A stretch of DNA of 64,000 nucleotides, from NCBI GenBank assembly GCA_003952965.2, contig CM025852.1, positions 4,804,840-4,868,839 of the forward strand. Reading direction: 5' to 3'. Position numbers and translations under genes: made by a program. Positions 12,300-24,922 of this stretch are shown here, piece after piece (within the stretch, counting starts at the first letter, position 1; each line of letters begins with the position of its first letter). The stretch is from Morella rubra (taxonomy: Eukaryota > Streptophyta > Magnoliopsida > Fagales > Myricaceae). The notes under the pieces were generated by a model. The model was not told the origin of the DNA. It made no database searches and saw only the letters and a list, made by a program, of their open reading frames with translations.

Positions 12300-13660
12300 T
12301 TATTGGTATTTATATGCTAAAGATTTTCAGCAATTTATTCCACTTATTGTACATTACTAAAAAACTTTCAGAGGAGTGTATAAGATCTCCAATAATGATT
12401 GCAGTCCAAATAAACCAACAAGAAGAATTGCATCAAACTTCATTTACGTTTAACGAGATACAACAAGGTGCATCTTTTTTTAATTACCACACATACAACA
12501 TACTTTGGTTTGCATGAAGCATACTAGTACCATATTAGCAATGTCGCCTTTGACCAAAACTTTGCTTAAATCAGCCAAAAATAAAGAGCGAGAGAATTAC
12601 AAGAATAGCAAGACCAATATATGATAAATACTTCACTCGGGAATAATTTCCGTACCACCAATATTATACGCATAAATGAAAGGCTCTGATATGCTCTATA
12701 ACAACTTGTCATATTGAAGACCAACATATGGAAAAAACATTTATCCGGTCATGGTGGTGTAATATAAGCTTACATATGAATTCTTTTTTTCACTCCTGAT
12801 TGTCTCTCCCTATGGAGGAATGGGCACGCTAAGTTAGATATACATTTGTTTCAACATAAAAATATGCAAGAAATTTTTCAGCAATTTATTACCTTTGTTG
12901 TACACTTACAACTTATATTGAGTTTTCTTCCTAATTTATAATGAAGATCTGCACTTCGATAACCAACTATCTAACAAGTCTTTATCAGGACTTCTAGACC
13001 AGGGAGATCCCCAGATATTAACCACATGATAGAGCGAAAGATAAGCCATAGAAAACACAGGCTGTGAATTATAACTGAGCCAAAAAAGACTTGATACATT
13101 CCACAGAATTTTTGAAAAAATGGGTTTATGAGAATTCCCATAATGCATTTTAAGGATGTTCAATACAAGCTTAACTGGCTTACAAAAATTCTAGAATATT
13201 TCAGCAAAATATTCATCAATTATAAAAATGACTTCACCAGGAGCTTCACATATACCTGAACAGAAATCTAATGCGATTCTGAAAGATAGGTTAAAGTATT
13301 CAGTGCGCTCAGCCCCAAAAAACACTAGGTGTTATTTAGCAGAGACAAATTCTACACTTGCATTTACATAACATTAATATTCTATGCTGTAAGATGAATC
13401 TTTGATCATTCGTCTATTGATTAACAATTATTCAGCGATGCATTAAATCATAATAATATGGAAGAAAGAGACTACATCCATTGATTTTCGATCTGCTCTC
13501 TTGAGGACTGGTCATACCGTGTTCTATAAGATATCAGACTTAGCAACTCTCTCAGCTATGTCACTTGGTGATAACAGATGAGACCATGACTGCTTATTAT
13601 CAATAGGCCATTTGCTGTTGATAATGCGGCCATAAACATCAAAGGCTCATATTCAAAACA
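12300..13660. other. Blurred stretch of the proximal left trehalase (introns 8-9 and exon 9)
   Basis: The stretch follows 42700-44220 in mirror order, but identity falls well below that of the flanking exons, and the exon-9 match near 12930-13015 is barely readable. Unlike the stretched segments near the array ends, the length is not inflated (about 1.36 kb against 1.5 kb). Confidence 0.45.
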
Positions 13661-16600
13661 ACAATAAATAAAAAAAATGTAGCCTTTAGAGAGTTCCATT
13701 AATGCAAATAATATGGTGGTGTATTGAGCCGCCCCTGTTTATTTCATTTATATTTAACATGATAATTCATTAATTAATTGTGCCAAAATTAAAAAAGCCA
13801 CATCATGATTTTATGCCTAAGGTCCCGTTTCTATTGAGCAGCCCCTGCTTGTTTGGAGCCCAAGCTTGCATATAAAATGTAAACCAGGTCCTCAACCAGA
13901 GCCATATTGGCTATGCTTGAACAGACAGTCACACTATATGGCCCATTTGTAATTGTAGTCCTGGTGAACATTAAGAGTCACAAACCTGAGTAGAATGACT
14001 CAATCCACAAAGGAACAAAATTCGAAGCATATACATTCTGATTCTGGTTACAAGCTTCCCAAGTTTGAGGTTCCTAAAGGAATCAAAGCGAACAATCAGG
14101 AGAACAGCTGAAGGACTATCAACCGTCAGACACGACAAACTTTTGCATCAAGACACTACCTGGCATGTGCTATCACTGAGCCAGTAATCAAGCCATTGTC
14201 CCTTGTTTGAATTCCAGAAAATTGATTTTATTGCCGTCAGTCTGTCTTGTGAAGCTTTCAAGAAGTGCTCAGCAGTTTTTTCATCTCCTGTAACTTTTGC
14301 TAAGGAGGCAATGTCTAGTTCCATCTGGATCAACATCTACCATTTGGTCAATCAAGTTCATCAGTTACAAATTTCAAAGACTTGATGTAAAAGTGCTCTG
14401 AGCCATACCCTGAGTATGAATACATTTAAGTCTACAGGTAAAACTGACGTTGTAGCCAACGTTGTGAAATCTGAGTGATTCCTGCAACAAGAAAACAAAT
14501 CATTTACTTCATTACTCAATTTGCAAAATACCCCGAAGGTTGAATTTGACAAGCCGCAAGCATTCCCAGATTTTGGCAGTGGGACATGATTTTCGATCTG
14601 CCCTGCAGTGACTTTGTTTTGGAACCTTATCAGTCCTTAGGATTTCCCTCAATTTGTTTTCTTCATTGATAATTGATTGCTCTCCAAAATTCATGCTTCT
14701 AAACATGAATAATCACTCACCCGTGAACCCCTTTTTCTTTACCCAGTGCTTTCAGAACCTTCCAATACATCCCTCTTTACAATAAGGATGCTCATTGCAT
14801 TCAAAATCTCCCCATATTGGATGCTCACTCATATACCCAGCTTATCAAAGTCTTCTCTATCAATTACTTTGAAAGTGGCTTAAATTTTAACTGTTTGATG
14901 TTTGAGCATGCGAACAACACAAATTCCGTAACCTTCTTCACATAGACACGACACAACCATTTTGATTTAACCCTGAGTGCCCTCATTGATATGAAAGAGA
15001 AATTAAACTGATCAGGACAGTTAACTACAAGACAGATTAGCTCCCAACAGAAAATTACTACCTCATCCACCTTGTGCTGAAGTCCCAGCCAGATTCAGCG
15101 GCTGAAGCCACTTCGCGGTAAAATTTCTGTTTTTCAGAAGTACTTGAGATCTTCAAAGCAGATTGCTTGTCCTATGAGAACCAAATAGGTCATAGACAGC
15201 TCTAATGTTATCCAGAATCTATACACAAAACAAATCTCATGCAAAGGCATGTAAGATGGAAGGACACACAATGGTTGAAGATTCAGGCCTGGGTTTGTTC
15301 CACTTTGCATGGTAGCGATTTAAAGAGTGACTACAAGAATGAGTATCCTCAATGGCCACCTTATGTATTTCTACGACAGCAGAAAGGGAAAGAGTTACAA
15401 AAGTTGAGATCAAGAAAAATATTAAGTGAGAAATTTAAACATAATTCCACCTGAACAACAAAGCAAAGGAAATCAAGAGCCCATTAAGTTAAAAATATCT
15501 CAAAGTACCTGAACTCCAAAAGTGATACTCTTTGACCAGTGCAGGAAGAGCTTTCTTAACCAGTTGCGTATCACCGGTTCTACTGTATATTTGATGAACC
15601 ATAGCGCTCAGGAGGGGAGGCTGGCTGTGAAAGGTACCCCAAAGTTTGTGGTTTCATTCACATTACATGAACGATTAGAAAGCAGAATTTATGTGTTGGA
15701 AACTTCCATAACAAGAATTATATGACATACCATTCAGGAAAGACACAAAAGAAAACTTAAGAATCATATGATTGAGCAACATATTGAAATATACATGCCG
15801 AAAACGTTTTGCCAATTTAACACAATGAAATTATATACGTCGTCCTCGTATCTCTCAATTCAATAAAAGTTGTTCAATATTGCTACCATTTATTGTAAAG
15901 AGACAATAAGAACAGTTCATTTTAATATTTTGACTATCTTAATGGGCCGCTACAATTTAGAAAGTTCATAACCATGAAGACTGTAGCATATATGGCCTTA
16001 AATGCTTGTCGACATCTATTGCCTGTGGTTAACAATCTTATTGTACCCCGATCATACGTCAACCTTGTTGCCTATTACGAAAATGAATGACAGAAATATC
16101 TCTTCAATATATCAGAGCCCCGAAAGAAAATGGCAAAGAAACAAGGAAGGGAGAACATAAATGACTCTTAATTTATATAAAAGAGCAAAAGATAAGGACC
16201 ATAACCAAATATTTAGAGCAAGTTATTGGCATTGGGGACTACAGGGGCACAAAACATACATTACAATAAAAGACAAAATAATGAAAGAGCAAGTACCTTC
16301 TATTCGTGTAATAAGCCCTCGCACCATTTAGGACATGACCATATTCCTCTATGAAGTGAATGAGATTAGTCACAATTGCTTTCGCAGTCTTGTACATCTT
16401 ACTTGCAAGCAAGCCCCTGCACCACAATTACAAATCGTTCTTCACCCTATCCAGAACGCTTCATAGTATATTTCTGATCCAACAATGGGTTGGAGAGGAA
16501 ATATTACAAGCTGAAGAAAGGATAAAGTAGTTCGCAATTGGACGGAATATTTCAAAGAAAGAAAGGAAAAAAATACACAACTCTTTAGCTTCCAACTTCA

Positions 16601-17641
16601 AACAGCTTCAAACAGCTTATAAAAGACGCACCTCCAACAAATGTAGAAATCTCTATCATTGCTACTCATTTTGAATTTGAATCACAAAAACTCAAGAACA
16701 TATAGTATGTCTATAAAACATAAATCAAGAAATAAAGAGAAAAAGATGAAAACTGACCTGATGACCCAGATAAGAATCACCCTTCTCTAAACCAATAATA
16801 GAACCTGGAATCATAACCGGCTCAGGCAGAGGAAGCAGAGTATGCAACTCTGGCTGCTTCAGAACCTTATCAGAGACTTTCCTGCTCAGATTCTTCCACA
16901 ATGCATGCACCTCCAGAGCCCAGGCCCTGACCTCTGGATTCTTCACTTTCGGCAAGAACCCCTCCGGCTCGGGACAAATCCGAGGGCTCAGCACCATATC
17001 ACCATATCATCCCCTGCAAACCCTCAAAGTTTACTTCCCTAAAAACCGTAACAGATCAGCCGTTGAACAGATCCATTTCCGGACCTAGCGGAGCTTATCA
17101 AAAGCTTCAGTCCACTGTCAACGACAAAGCTTAGTGGCAAATCAAATAAAGCTTAGGGTCAAATTCTGAACGTTCACTGAGAGCGGCTTCTTGGACACGT
17201 TCAAGGAAGCTGACCACGGCATTGGGGGGTCACAGGCCCTTTCCCGTTGGAACCAGCAGTAGGCTGCACGATGAAATATCCAACATATAAAAGGAATGTG
17301 ACTCATAGAGCTCATAGCATGCAGGAAAAGAGAGATATGCAACATATATCAAATTTTTTAGTGAAGGCACTAAGAGCTCGTCAAGCGTCTGCCATGGTAC
17401 GAGAAGAGTGAAGGCTTGGGATGCGAGGACAAGGAAGATTAGTAAAGAACATGGCTGATTTTCGAGGACCAGAATGAAAGACGAAGATTGTTTTGCAGCT
17501 AACGTAAGGCAGACGGCACTTCGGAAAGAAAAAGGTTCTGGTCTACGTCCACTGTTCATTTCTAGTTTTTGCGGTAAGTGCGGTATTGCGTAAGGAAAAA
17601 AAATTCCCGTCCGTGTGTTCTAGAAAGAGAGAGAGAGAGGC

Positions 17642-18080
17642 TGCTATGTACCTCTATTCCGTGTACTGTGTAGAAATAGAGTGTAAAACTACTGGAAGAA
17701 CTATGGCTTCTTCGAGGCCCTCCAATAAACAGTACTCAGCTAACGTTTTCTCATTTATCGACTATAAATAAAATGAATTAACACATAAGAAACGGGCATG
17801 TTTACAGACCGCTACGTCCAAAGTAAATTTCTTTACCCACGACCTCCACTCCTATTCTACTGGACACCTTCACTCCTATTATACTGGACACGACATTCAT
17901 AGAAAAACAATTCCCATGTTATTTGCAAAGTAAACTGAAACAAATATTAACAATACGTGATTATGTCAAAGAACCTGAAGAAGCCCATATTCAATCAACT
18001 AATATTCCAGCCTATTGCCATTCAAGAACCATATCCAAGCAACTAATCCAGCCCACTGCCATTCAAGACAACCCATAGCA
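17642..18080 (-). repeat. 3' LTR of the left-arm chromovirus
   Basis: Begins and ends with the TG/CA termini (read on the minus strand). It is preceded by a purine-rich AAGGGGGCA tract, which is the expected polypurine primer. It lies toward the proximal left trehalase, whose ATG is at 17395, in the same transcription direction. Confidence 0.85.
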
Positions 18081-21000
18081 TTGCCCCCTTCTTACACGAC
18101 CTTGCCCACAAGGTCAGCATATCGATTTTTTAGGTCTTCTAGATCTTCCCAACTTGCCTCTATTGCAGGAGCCCCTTCCATTTTACCAGCACCTCAACTT
18201 CCGCTCTATTCTTCTTCTTCTTCTTCTTCATCCTTCTGTCCAAAATTACCTCTGGCTCAAGATGAATCACTCCTTCATCGGTTAGTGGTGGTAAAGTGGA
18301 GCTGATGGGTATCGATTCCTCTAATTTCTTTTTAAGAAGGGAGACATGAAATATAGGATGTATGTTAGAATTTGGGGGTAGATCAAGGCGATAGGCTACC
18401 TGTCCGATGCGGTGTGAAATTTTGAAGGGCCCAAAAAATTTGGCGGAGAGCTTGTGATTCTTGCGCATGGCTACTGTCATCTGCTTATATGGTCGAAGTT
18501 TGAGGTAAACCCAGTCTCCTACTGTAAACTCCCTTTCAGTTCTTTTTCTATCTTCAAACTTCCTCATTCGGTTTTGTGATTCCTTGAGGTTGTGATGGAG
18601 GAGGCGTGAGATTTATTCTCGGCTCTTCAAGGCTTCATCCACTGCTGCGATTCTTGTTGTGTTGCTTTCATATGAGATCAGTTTCGGTGGGGGGTAACCA
18701 TAAACCACTTCAAATGGAGACATTTTGGTTGCTGAGTGGGTAGTGGTATTATACCACCACTCAGCTAGTGATAGCCATTTTGCTCACGATTTGGGCTTAT
18801 CCCCCACAAAACTCTGCAGGTAATGCTCTAAACTTTTGTTAGTCACCTCTGTCTGGCCATCGGTCTCTGGATGATATGCTGAACTTAGGTTGAGTATAGT
18901 GCCTTGTGCTCTGAAAATCTCCTGCCAAAATGCACTTCTAAAAACTAGATCTCTATCACTTACAATTGATTTGGGCATTTCATGTAAGCGAAACACCTGC
19001 TGCATGAACACTTGAGCCACAGTTTGTGCTGTGTATGGATGGTTTAGACATAAAAAATGTGCATATTTTGATAACCTGTCTATAACCACGAAGATTGTAC
19101 TTGCCCCATTTGATGTTAGAAGTCCCTCTATAAAGTCCATGCTGATATCCTACCAATTATTTTCTAGAATGGGAAGTGGCTGAATTAGTCCTGGAGGATG
19201 AATATTTTATGCCTTGTTTCTTTGACAGATATCACAAGTTTTGATATATTCCTTGACTGCATGCTTGAGACCTGCCAATAAAACTCCCTGCGAATTTTGC
19301 TTATAGTTTTGTGAAAACCAGAACGTCCTCCTTGTGGGCTGTCATGCATCTGCTGCATGATTTGCAGCTGGATGTCTTTTAGTTGACCCAAATGAATTCT
19401 TCCCTTGTATGTAAGAATTTCTCCATGCATTTTATATTTATCTGTAGATAGCAAACCAGTATGGTATTTGCGAAGTAAATCACTCAATGTTAGGTCTGTT
19501 AAGTAATTACCTTTGACTAAAGCTAACCAGTCCATAGTGGGGTAGGAAATAGCTTGTAGAACTGGTCCTTTGTCTTCCTTATGCTCTCCAGGCACCTTGT
19601 TAGAGCATCAGCCACACTGTTAGCTCTTCCTGGCTTGTATTCCACTATTAAGTCATAACCTAGCAATTTGGACACCCACTTCTGCTACGCGGGGGTGCCT
19701 ATCTTCCGTTCAAGAAGATACTTCAAGCTTTTCTGATTATTAATCACTTTGAACTTCTGTCCCAGCAAGTAGGGTCTCCACCTTTTGATAGTCATCACTA
19801 ATGCCAATAATTCTTTCTCATATGTAGAAAGATCCAGACTTTTTCCCTTGAGAGCTTGGCTGTAAAATGCCAATGGCCTGCCTTCCTGCATTAAAACAGC
19901 TCTTATCCCCACACCTGAGGCGTCACATTCAATAGTAAAAGGTTTTAAGAAATTTGGAAGGGCTAAAACTGATGGGTTTGACATGGCTATTTTGAGGTTC
20001 TCAAAAGCTGTAGTAGCAGTCTCATTCCATTGAAAAGCATTCTTCTTTAATAGACTGGTCAAAGGGGCTGCGATAGCCCCATAATTCTTCACAAACCTCC
20101 TATAATAACCAATCAGCCCTAAAAATCCCTTTAAGGACTTCAATGAGGTAGGTTTGGGCCAACTTTTCATAGCCTCAATCTTTGAAAAGTCAGCCTTAAC
20201 CCCACCTCGAGTTATAATATGACCAAGATAATCAACTTCCTCCATTCCAAACCTACATTTGGATTCTTTGGCAAATAATTCATTTTCCCGTAGGATCTTC
20301 AAAGTAACTCTCACATGATCCCAATGCTCAGTGGGGTTCCTACTATAGATTAGGATGTCATCAAAGAAAACTAAGATAAATTTTCTAAGATAAGGCTTAA
20401 AAAGGGTATTCATGAGGCTTTGGAAAGTGGAAGGAGCATTAGTAAGCCCAAAAGCATTACTAAAAATTCATAGTGACCCTCATGGGTCTTAAAGGCTGTT
20501 TTAGGTATGTCCTCCTTCTTAACTCGAATCTGGTGGTATCCAGATCTCAAGTCAATTTTTGAAAAAATTGTGGCTCCATTCATTTCATCCAATAACTCCT
20601 CAATAACGGGTATAGGGAACTTATCCTTGATAGTTTCCTTGTTTAGAGCCCGATAATCAACACACATTCTCCAACTCCCATCCGCTTTTCTTACTAACAA
20701 CACCGGGAAAGATAATGTACTTTGGCTAGGTCTAATCACCCCACTTCTAAGCATTTCATCCACCAATTTTTCAATTTCTGTTTTCTGGAAGTAAAGGTAC
20801 CTATAAGGCCCAACACAAACTTGTCTTGCTTGGTCAACAAAAGGAATTTGGTGATCATGTGTTCGGTGGGGGGAAGGCTTTTAGGTTCTTGGAAAACATC
20901 AGAAAATTGTGTTAAGAGTTGTCGGATTTCTAGGTTAGGAGAATTTTTTGTGTTTGTTGGGTTCATGGTCACCTCTCCTAGGAGCTGCAAAATCAGCCCC

Positions 21001-22539
21001 TTTTAAGCACCTTTTGTGTGTTTAAAAAAATTTTCACCTTCCTCAACCAACCAACCCGAGGAACTCAAGCCCTTCAAATCAATTTTTCTTCCCGCCCATA
21101 CAAAATCCATTTTCAGGTTACTAAAATCCCAAAGAATTGGACCAAGTAGTTCTAGCCAATTTACTCCCAAAACAACATCACAACCACCCAATGGCAAAAG
21201 ATACATAGGAACATTAAACGAGTTACCTTGAATTTTCAGAGAAATTACCTCACAATACCCTTGGCAAGGGATTTTATCGCCATTAGCAATGGCTACTTCC
21301 ATATGTCATTCTCCATGAGCTGGTAGTAATAATCTTCTTGCCACATTTTTGTCGATGAAGCAATGAGTGCTTCCTGAGTCAATAAGAACCACCAAGGACT
21401 AATTCCTATTCTCGTCATAACCCGCATGGTTTTTGGCAGAGAGAACCAATTACAGCATTAAGAGAAATCTGCACCTTTCCTTCTTGATGAGCCTCAGCAG
21501 GTGGCTCTTCTTCCACAAACTCTTCACTCGACTCCCCTTTCTCCAACACATTGTTAACTCCAAAATCAATATCATCCAACAAGAAAAATAGTAGATTTCT
21601 TGCATTTATGCCCCACATTCCACTTCTCATCACAGTAATAGCACAACCCCTTATCCCTTCATTCTCTCATTTTTTCATTGGATATTATGTTAGTGTTGAA
21701 GGTTGGCTTGGGTGAGTTTTGGGTTGATTGATATGGAATTATCTGTGATGTATTTGGGTTTCTGTTTGGATATGTGTTTGGGGGTGGGATCTGCGTGTTT
21801 CTCTTGGTAATGGCTGAGTATCTCTCTTGCAATCTAGCCATTACAAATGCTTGGTTTGTGTTTGTAGGATTTGAGAGGCAAATTGGAATTTTCAGCTCCT
21901 CTTTAAGTCCTGCAAGAAAACAACTCAACTTGTAGTCTTCACCCAAATGAGTGAGACGGTTGGAGAGAAACTCGAATTGAGCCTTGTAATCTTCAACACT
22001 TGAAGATTGGGTTAGTCTTTTAAATTGTGCTGCCGGATCATCATAGGCAAAAAGCCCAAATTGCAACATAATGGCCTTGGAAAAATTTTCCCAACTTGTC
22101 AACTGACCTATGCCTTCCATCTCCTAAAACCACACCACAGCAGGGCCCTCTATGTAGTATGAGGCTAACACAATCCTATGTTGTGGATTAGTATGATGTA
22201 TAGCAAAGAAGTGGTTAGCCTTATATAACCAAGCCATAGGATTTTCACCTTCAAACTGTGGGAACTCAATTCGAGGTATGGCAAGTCGTAATCCTTGAAA
22301 TTCTGGTGGCTGGTTATGTTGTTCTAAATTTCTCCTTGGCTGTTCGTCGTTGTTTCTTTCATTTTGCAGAATTGTCTCCAACTGAGTTGTCACGCCATTG
22401 AGTTGCTACATCATCACCTCCAATGCTTGCTGGTGCTGATTTTGTTGTTGATCTATGCGTTGCTGATTTTGCTGGATTTTCACTACAGTTTCATTCAACT
22501 GCGTCACATTTCATGTACCTTCCGCCATGAGAACCGACC

Positions 22540-22551
22540 GCTCTGATACCA
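22540..22551 (-). other. Primer-binding site (tRNA-iMet) of the left-arm chromovirus
   Basis: TGGTATCAGAGC on the minus strand, two bases inside the 5' LTR. This is the standard plant LTR-retrotransposon primer site complementary to the 3' end of initiator methionine tRNA. Confidence 0.85.
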
Positions 22552-22553
22552 CT

Positions 22554-23017
22554 TGCTATGTACCTCTATTCCTTGTAGAAATAGAGTGTAAAAACTGTAA
22601 TGTTTTTTGTTAAGAACTATGGCTTCTTCGAGGGAGCCAGGCCTCCACTAAACAATATGATTTGTGTTAACTCTACGTTAACGTTTTCTCATTTATTAGA
22701 CTATAAATAAAAGGAATTACACATAAGAAACAGGCATGTCTACTGACCGCTACGTCCACTATCATTTCACATTTACCCACGACCTCTACTCTTATTCTAC
22801 TGGACACCTCCACTCTTATTCTACTGGACACAACATTCATAGGAAAACAATTCCCACGTTATTTGCAAAGTAAACTGAAACAAATATTAACAATATAAGA
22901 CTATGTCAAAGCAACTAAAGAAGCCCATATTCAATCAACTACTCCAGCCCACTACCATTCAAGAACCATATCCAAGCAACTAATCCAGCCCACTGCCATT
23001 CAAGACAACCCGTAACA
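22554..23017 (-). repeat. 5' LTR of the left-arm chromovirus
   Basis: 464 bp with TG/CA ends, immediately followed (minus strand) by the TGGTATCAGAGC primer-binding site at 22540-22551. By hand count it differs from the 3' LTR at about 30 positions plus small gaps. Confidence 0.85.
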
Positions 23018-23775
23018 GAGGCTCTACCTTCTCTCTAGAGCTTTTCTCCTCCCAAACCCTAATAGTCTCCCTTTCCACCATTGTTTCTGATTGTTCCCAC
23101 CGCCCCCTCCTCCCATTTTCTTCTTCCTCTCTCTCTCTTCTCCCTCTCCCTTCCCCTTTTGTTTGGAATCTTGACGGTTAGATCCCGATGATTCTGTGTG
23201 TCGTCGGTGGACACAGCCTTGCCCGATGCCGTCTTCTCCTCCATACGAGCACAACCGCACTAGTCCGGCATCATTTGGTCGGCACGTGGTGTCTCACACG
23301 CAGGCTCTGGCTCCCTTTCCGATCATTTTCTGGCGGTCTTGGTGGCCACTCGCCTTTTGGATGGTTCTTGCTTCCTTTGGCGAGCCCAGCACCACCGTGT
23401 TGCTGCCTTCCATCGACGCGTGGTGAACACTCGCCGGTGCCTTTGTATGCGCTGTCGATGTAGTTTTTTTGTTTGTTTTCTAGCTCCTATGTGAGATTTT
23501 TCGATTCCTTGTAGATTTTTTTCAATCCTCGTTGGAGCTTGTTGTACTAAGTTGTGGTACTTTCTCTACTAGCAAGTGTAGGTCTGGTAGCTTTATCTAC
23601 TGAGTTCGATCACTGCTTTCACTATCGTACATGGAGTATATAATAGTTTTATCCAATCCTTTTTAGATTCGTCGGATTATTTTGACTTGGTCTGTTATAT
23701 TTTGGTTCTTATTTTAGAACGTGATCTCCAAAAAAAAAAAAAAAAAAAGAAGAAGAAGAAACGGTATTGCGTAAG

Positions 23776-24385
23776 CTGTCATGTCATAATCGAAAGGTAA
23801 AAAAAAAACCAATAGATAAATTCACTTTATACTTCACATCAAGCATTATTTTTGTCAAATTGAGCTTCCTAATTTTATTTCAGACACTGTAACAATTCCT
23901 ATTAAAAATTTGCAATCAAATTTTACGGAAACTTAGCGCCTAAAATTACAATTTTATCTTCATAAATTGATGTAAAAAATTATGAAATAGAATTTTTATT
24001 TTAGACACCAAGTAAATGATATTTTTTGGATTGTCTACATGATCAGAATAGTTTATATTTAATTAAGTAGACCAATGAATTCGTCTCATAATAAACAAAG
24101 TAGACTAACCAGTGTGCATTAATCAGACTTTCAAGATCTGGTGTTGACAAAAAGTTGGTGAAAATTACTAAAGATAGTTGATTGTAGATTAATTTTTATT
24201 TAGAGTTAGTAAAAAGATGTAGATAGATGATTTGATGGAATTTTTGATGAAAAATGTATCGTATTTTGGTGAAAAATGTGTACAGAAAAATTAGCCAAAA
24301 AAGTGAATTTTTTTAGTGGCTGAATATCACTTAATTAAGCTAAAATATAGTAGCCATAAATAGCTTATAAAAAAAAAAAGATAAA
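23776..24385. other. Displaced 5' flank of the proximal left trehalase with a decayed repeat
   Basis: The first bases (CTGTCATGTCATAATCG) continue the trehalase 5' flank beyond the retroposon target, matching 8890-8920. At about 23815-24010 there is a block related to the inside of the MITE-like element that follows (TTTTTGTCA, TTTACGGAAA, TAAAATTACAATTTTA). At 24060-24150 the homology to 9120-9190 returns. No gene. Confidence 0.45.
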
Positions 24386-24922
24386 TACACTTTGCACCTT
24401 CTAACTACGTATCTTAACATTTTACATTCCTATCTATTATTTTTGTCACATTACATCAACAAACCATTGATTTTAAACACTTTGTCCCTCTGTTAAAATT
24501 TTTTCATCAATTTTGACGGAAATTGATTTTTCTACCTTAAAATTATGATTTTACCCTCATAAAATGGTCACTACCAGCAAAATTATGAGGAAAAAAATTG
24601 TGATTCCGCGCACAAAAGAATCATTTTATGTTTAGTCTATGTTTTTTGGACGTCAAGAATTTTTTTAAAAAAAAATTTACAACTACTTTTTCATCAACTC
24701 CAGTAACTTTTTATAAACTTCAATACTTTTTTTACAAATTCAAACAACTTTTTCACCAATTCAAGAGTATATGCATTGCCTTCAACAAAAAAATTTCACC
24801 TAGATAATTAACAGATAATGCAAATTATTTGAAATTAATAGTTGGTGGATACAATATGACAAAAATAATAGATATGGATGCAAAGTTTCAAGACTGCTTT
24901 AGTTAAACGGTGCAAAAGTGTA
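24386..24922. mobile_element. MITE-like fold-back element with about 95-bp terminal inverted repeats (left arm)
   Basis: The left end (24386-24481, TACACTTTGCACC...) reappears in reverse complement at 24832-24922, including the CTATTATTTTTGTCA core. The 350 bases between are AT-rich and non-coding. The equivalent region near the distal trehalase lacks it. Long inverted ends with a non-coding middle fit a non-autonomous DNA transposon, perhaps Mutator-like. I could not find a convincing target duplication. Confidence 0.55.

Larger units (their letters stand above)
11449..17395 (-). pseudogene. TRE1: Trehalase (GH37), proximal left copy, with damaged exons 1 and 9
   Basis: This is the mirror partner of R1. 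Clean exons on the minus strand: 16297-16416, 15509-15624, 15270-15370, 15062-15171, 14409-14481, 14160-14324, 13986-14073, 11672-11885 and 11449-11532. Exons 7, 10 and 11 contain the DKLTAEHF-like helix (here DEKTAEHF), the GAMHEKFDV block with the likely catalytic glutamate, and the C-terminal TGFGWSNGVVLAF motif ending in IHC and stop. Exon 1 (16758-17395, ATG at 17395) carries many small insertions and deletions; the YYWDSYW signature is replaced by unrelated residues. Exon 9 survives only as a blurred match near 12930-13015. Because exons 2-8, 10 and 11 are open and spliceable, either the gene died recently or the damaged patches are low-quality consensus. Its 5' flank is interrupted by the nested insertions that start at 17581. 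Confidence 0.75.
17642..23017 (-). mobile_element. Ty3/gypsy chromovirus (Reina-like), complete with both LTRs but broken (left arm)
   Basis: An LTR retrotransposon fossil bounded by TG..CA LTRs and flanked by a 5-bp duplication (GAGGC on the plus strand, 17637-17641 and 23018-23022). Parts in transcription order (minus strand): 5' LTR 22554-23017, a primer site complementary to initiator tRNA-Met at 22540-22551, gag about 21660-22530 with a CCHC zinc knuckle, aspartic protease about 21140-21390 (DSG), reverse transcriptase about 20210-20780 with an FFDD box, RNase H about 19700-19940, integrase about 18700-19440, a chromodomain about 18110-18200, a polypurine tract, and 3' LTR 17642-18080. 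The order protease-RT-RH-integrase-chromodomain and the RT wording place it with plant chromoviruses, closest to Reina from memory. The coding region has roughly eight to ten breaks, so it is inactive. Age is perhaps 2-5 million years from LTR divergence. Confidence 0.9.
17581..23775 (+). mobile_element. Poly(A) retroposon with 14-bp target duplication, split by a chromovirus (left arm)
   Basis: CGGTATTGCGTAAG occurs at 17581-17594 and again at 23762-23775. Between them lie 47 bases (17595-17641), the chromovirus, and about 740 bases (23023-23761) ending in an A run (23730-23748) followed by GAA repeats. A perfect duplication plus a poly(A) tail indicates LINE-type retroposition, sense strand plus here and antisense to the trehalase. 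The body has a CT-rich leader with AAACCCTAA, then a GC-rich middle. I find no reverse transcriptase, so it is a non-autonomous or truncated LINE derivative or a retrocopy of a host transcript. The distal paralogue has the empty site at about 8879-8895. Confidence 0.75.

Noticed and set aside
18015-18305. 96-codon plus-strand frame with serine run
   Set aside because: It is antisense to the end of the chromovirus coding region and its 3' LTR; the serine run comes from a lysine-coding GAA repeat on the other strand.
23188-23463. 91-codon frame in the retroposon body
   Set aside because: No domain recognised, overlapping frames of similar length, and a GC-rich composition that favours chance open frames.
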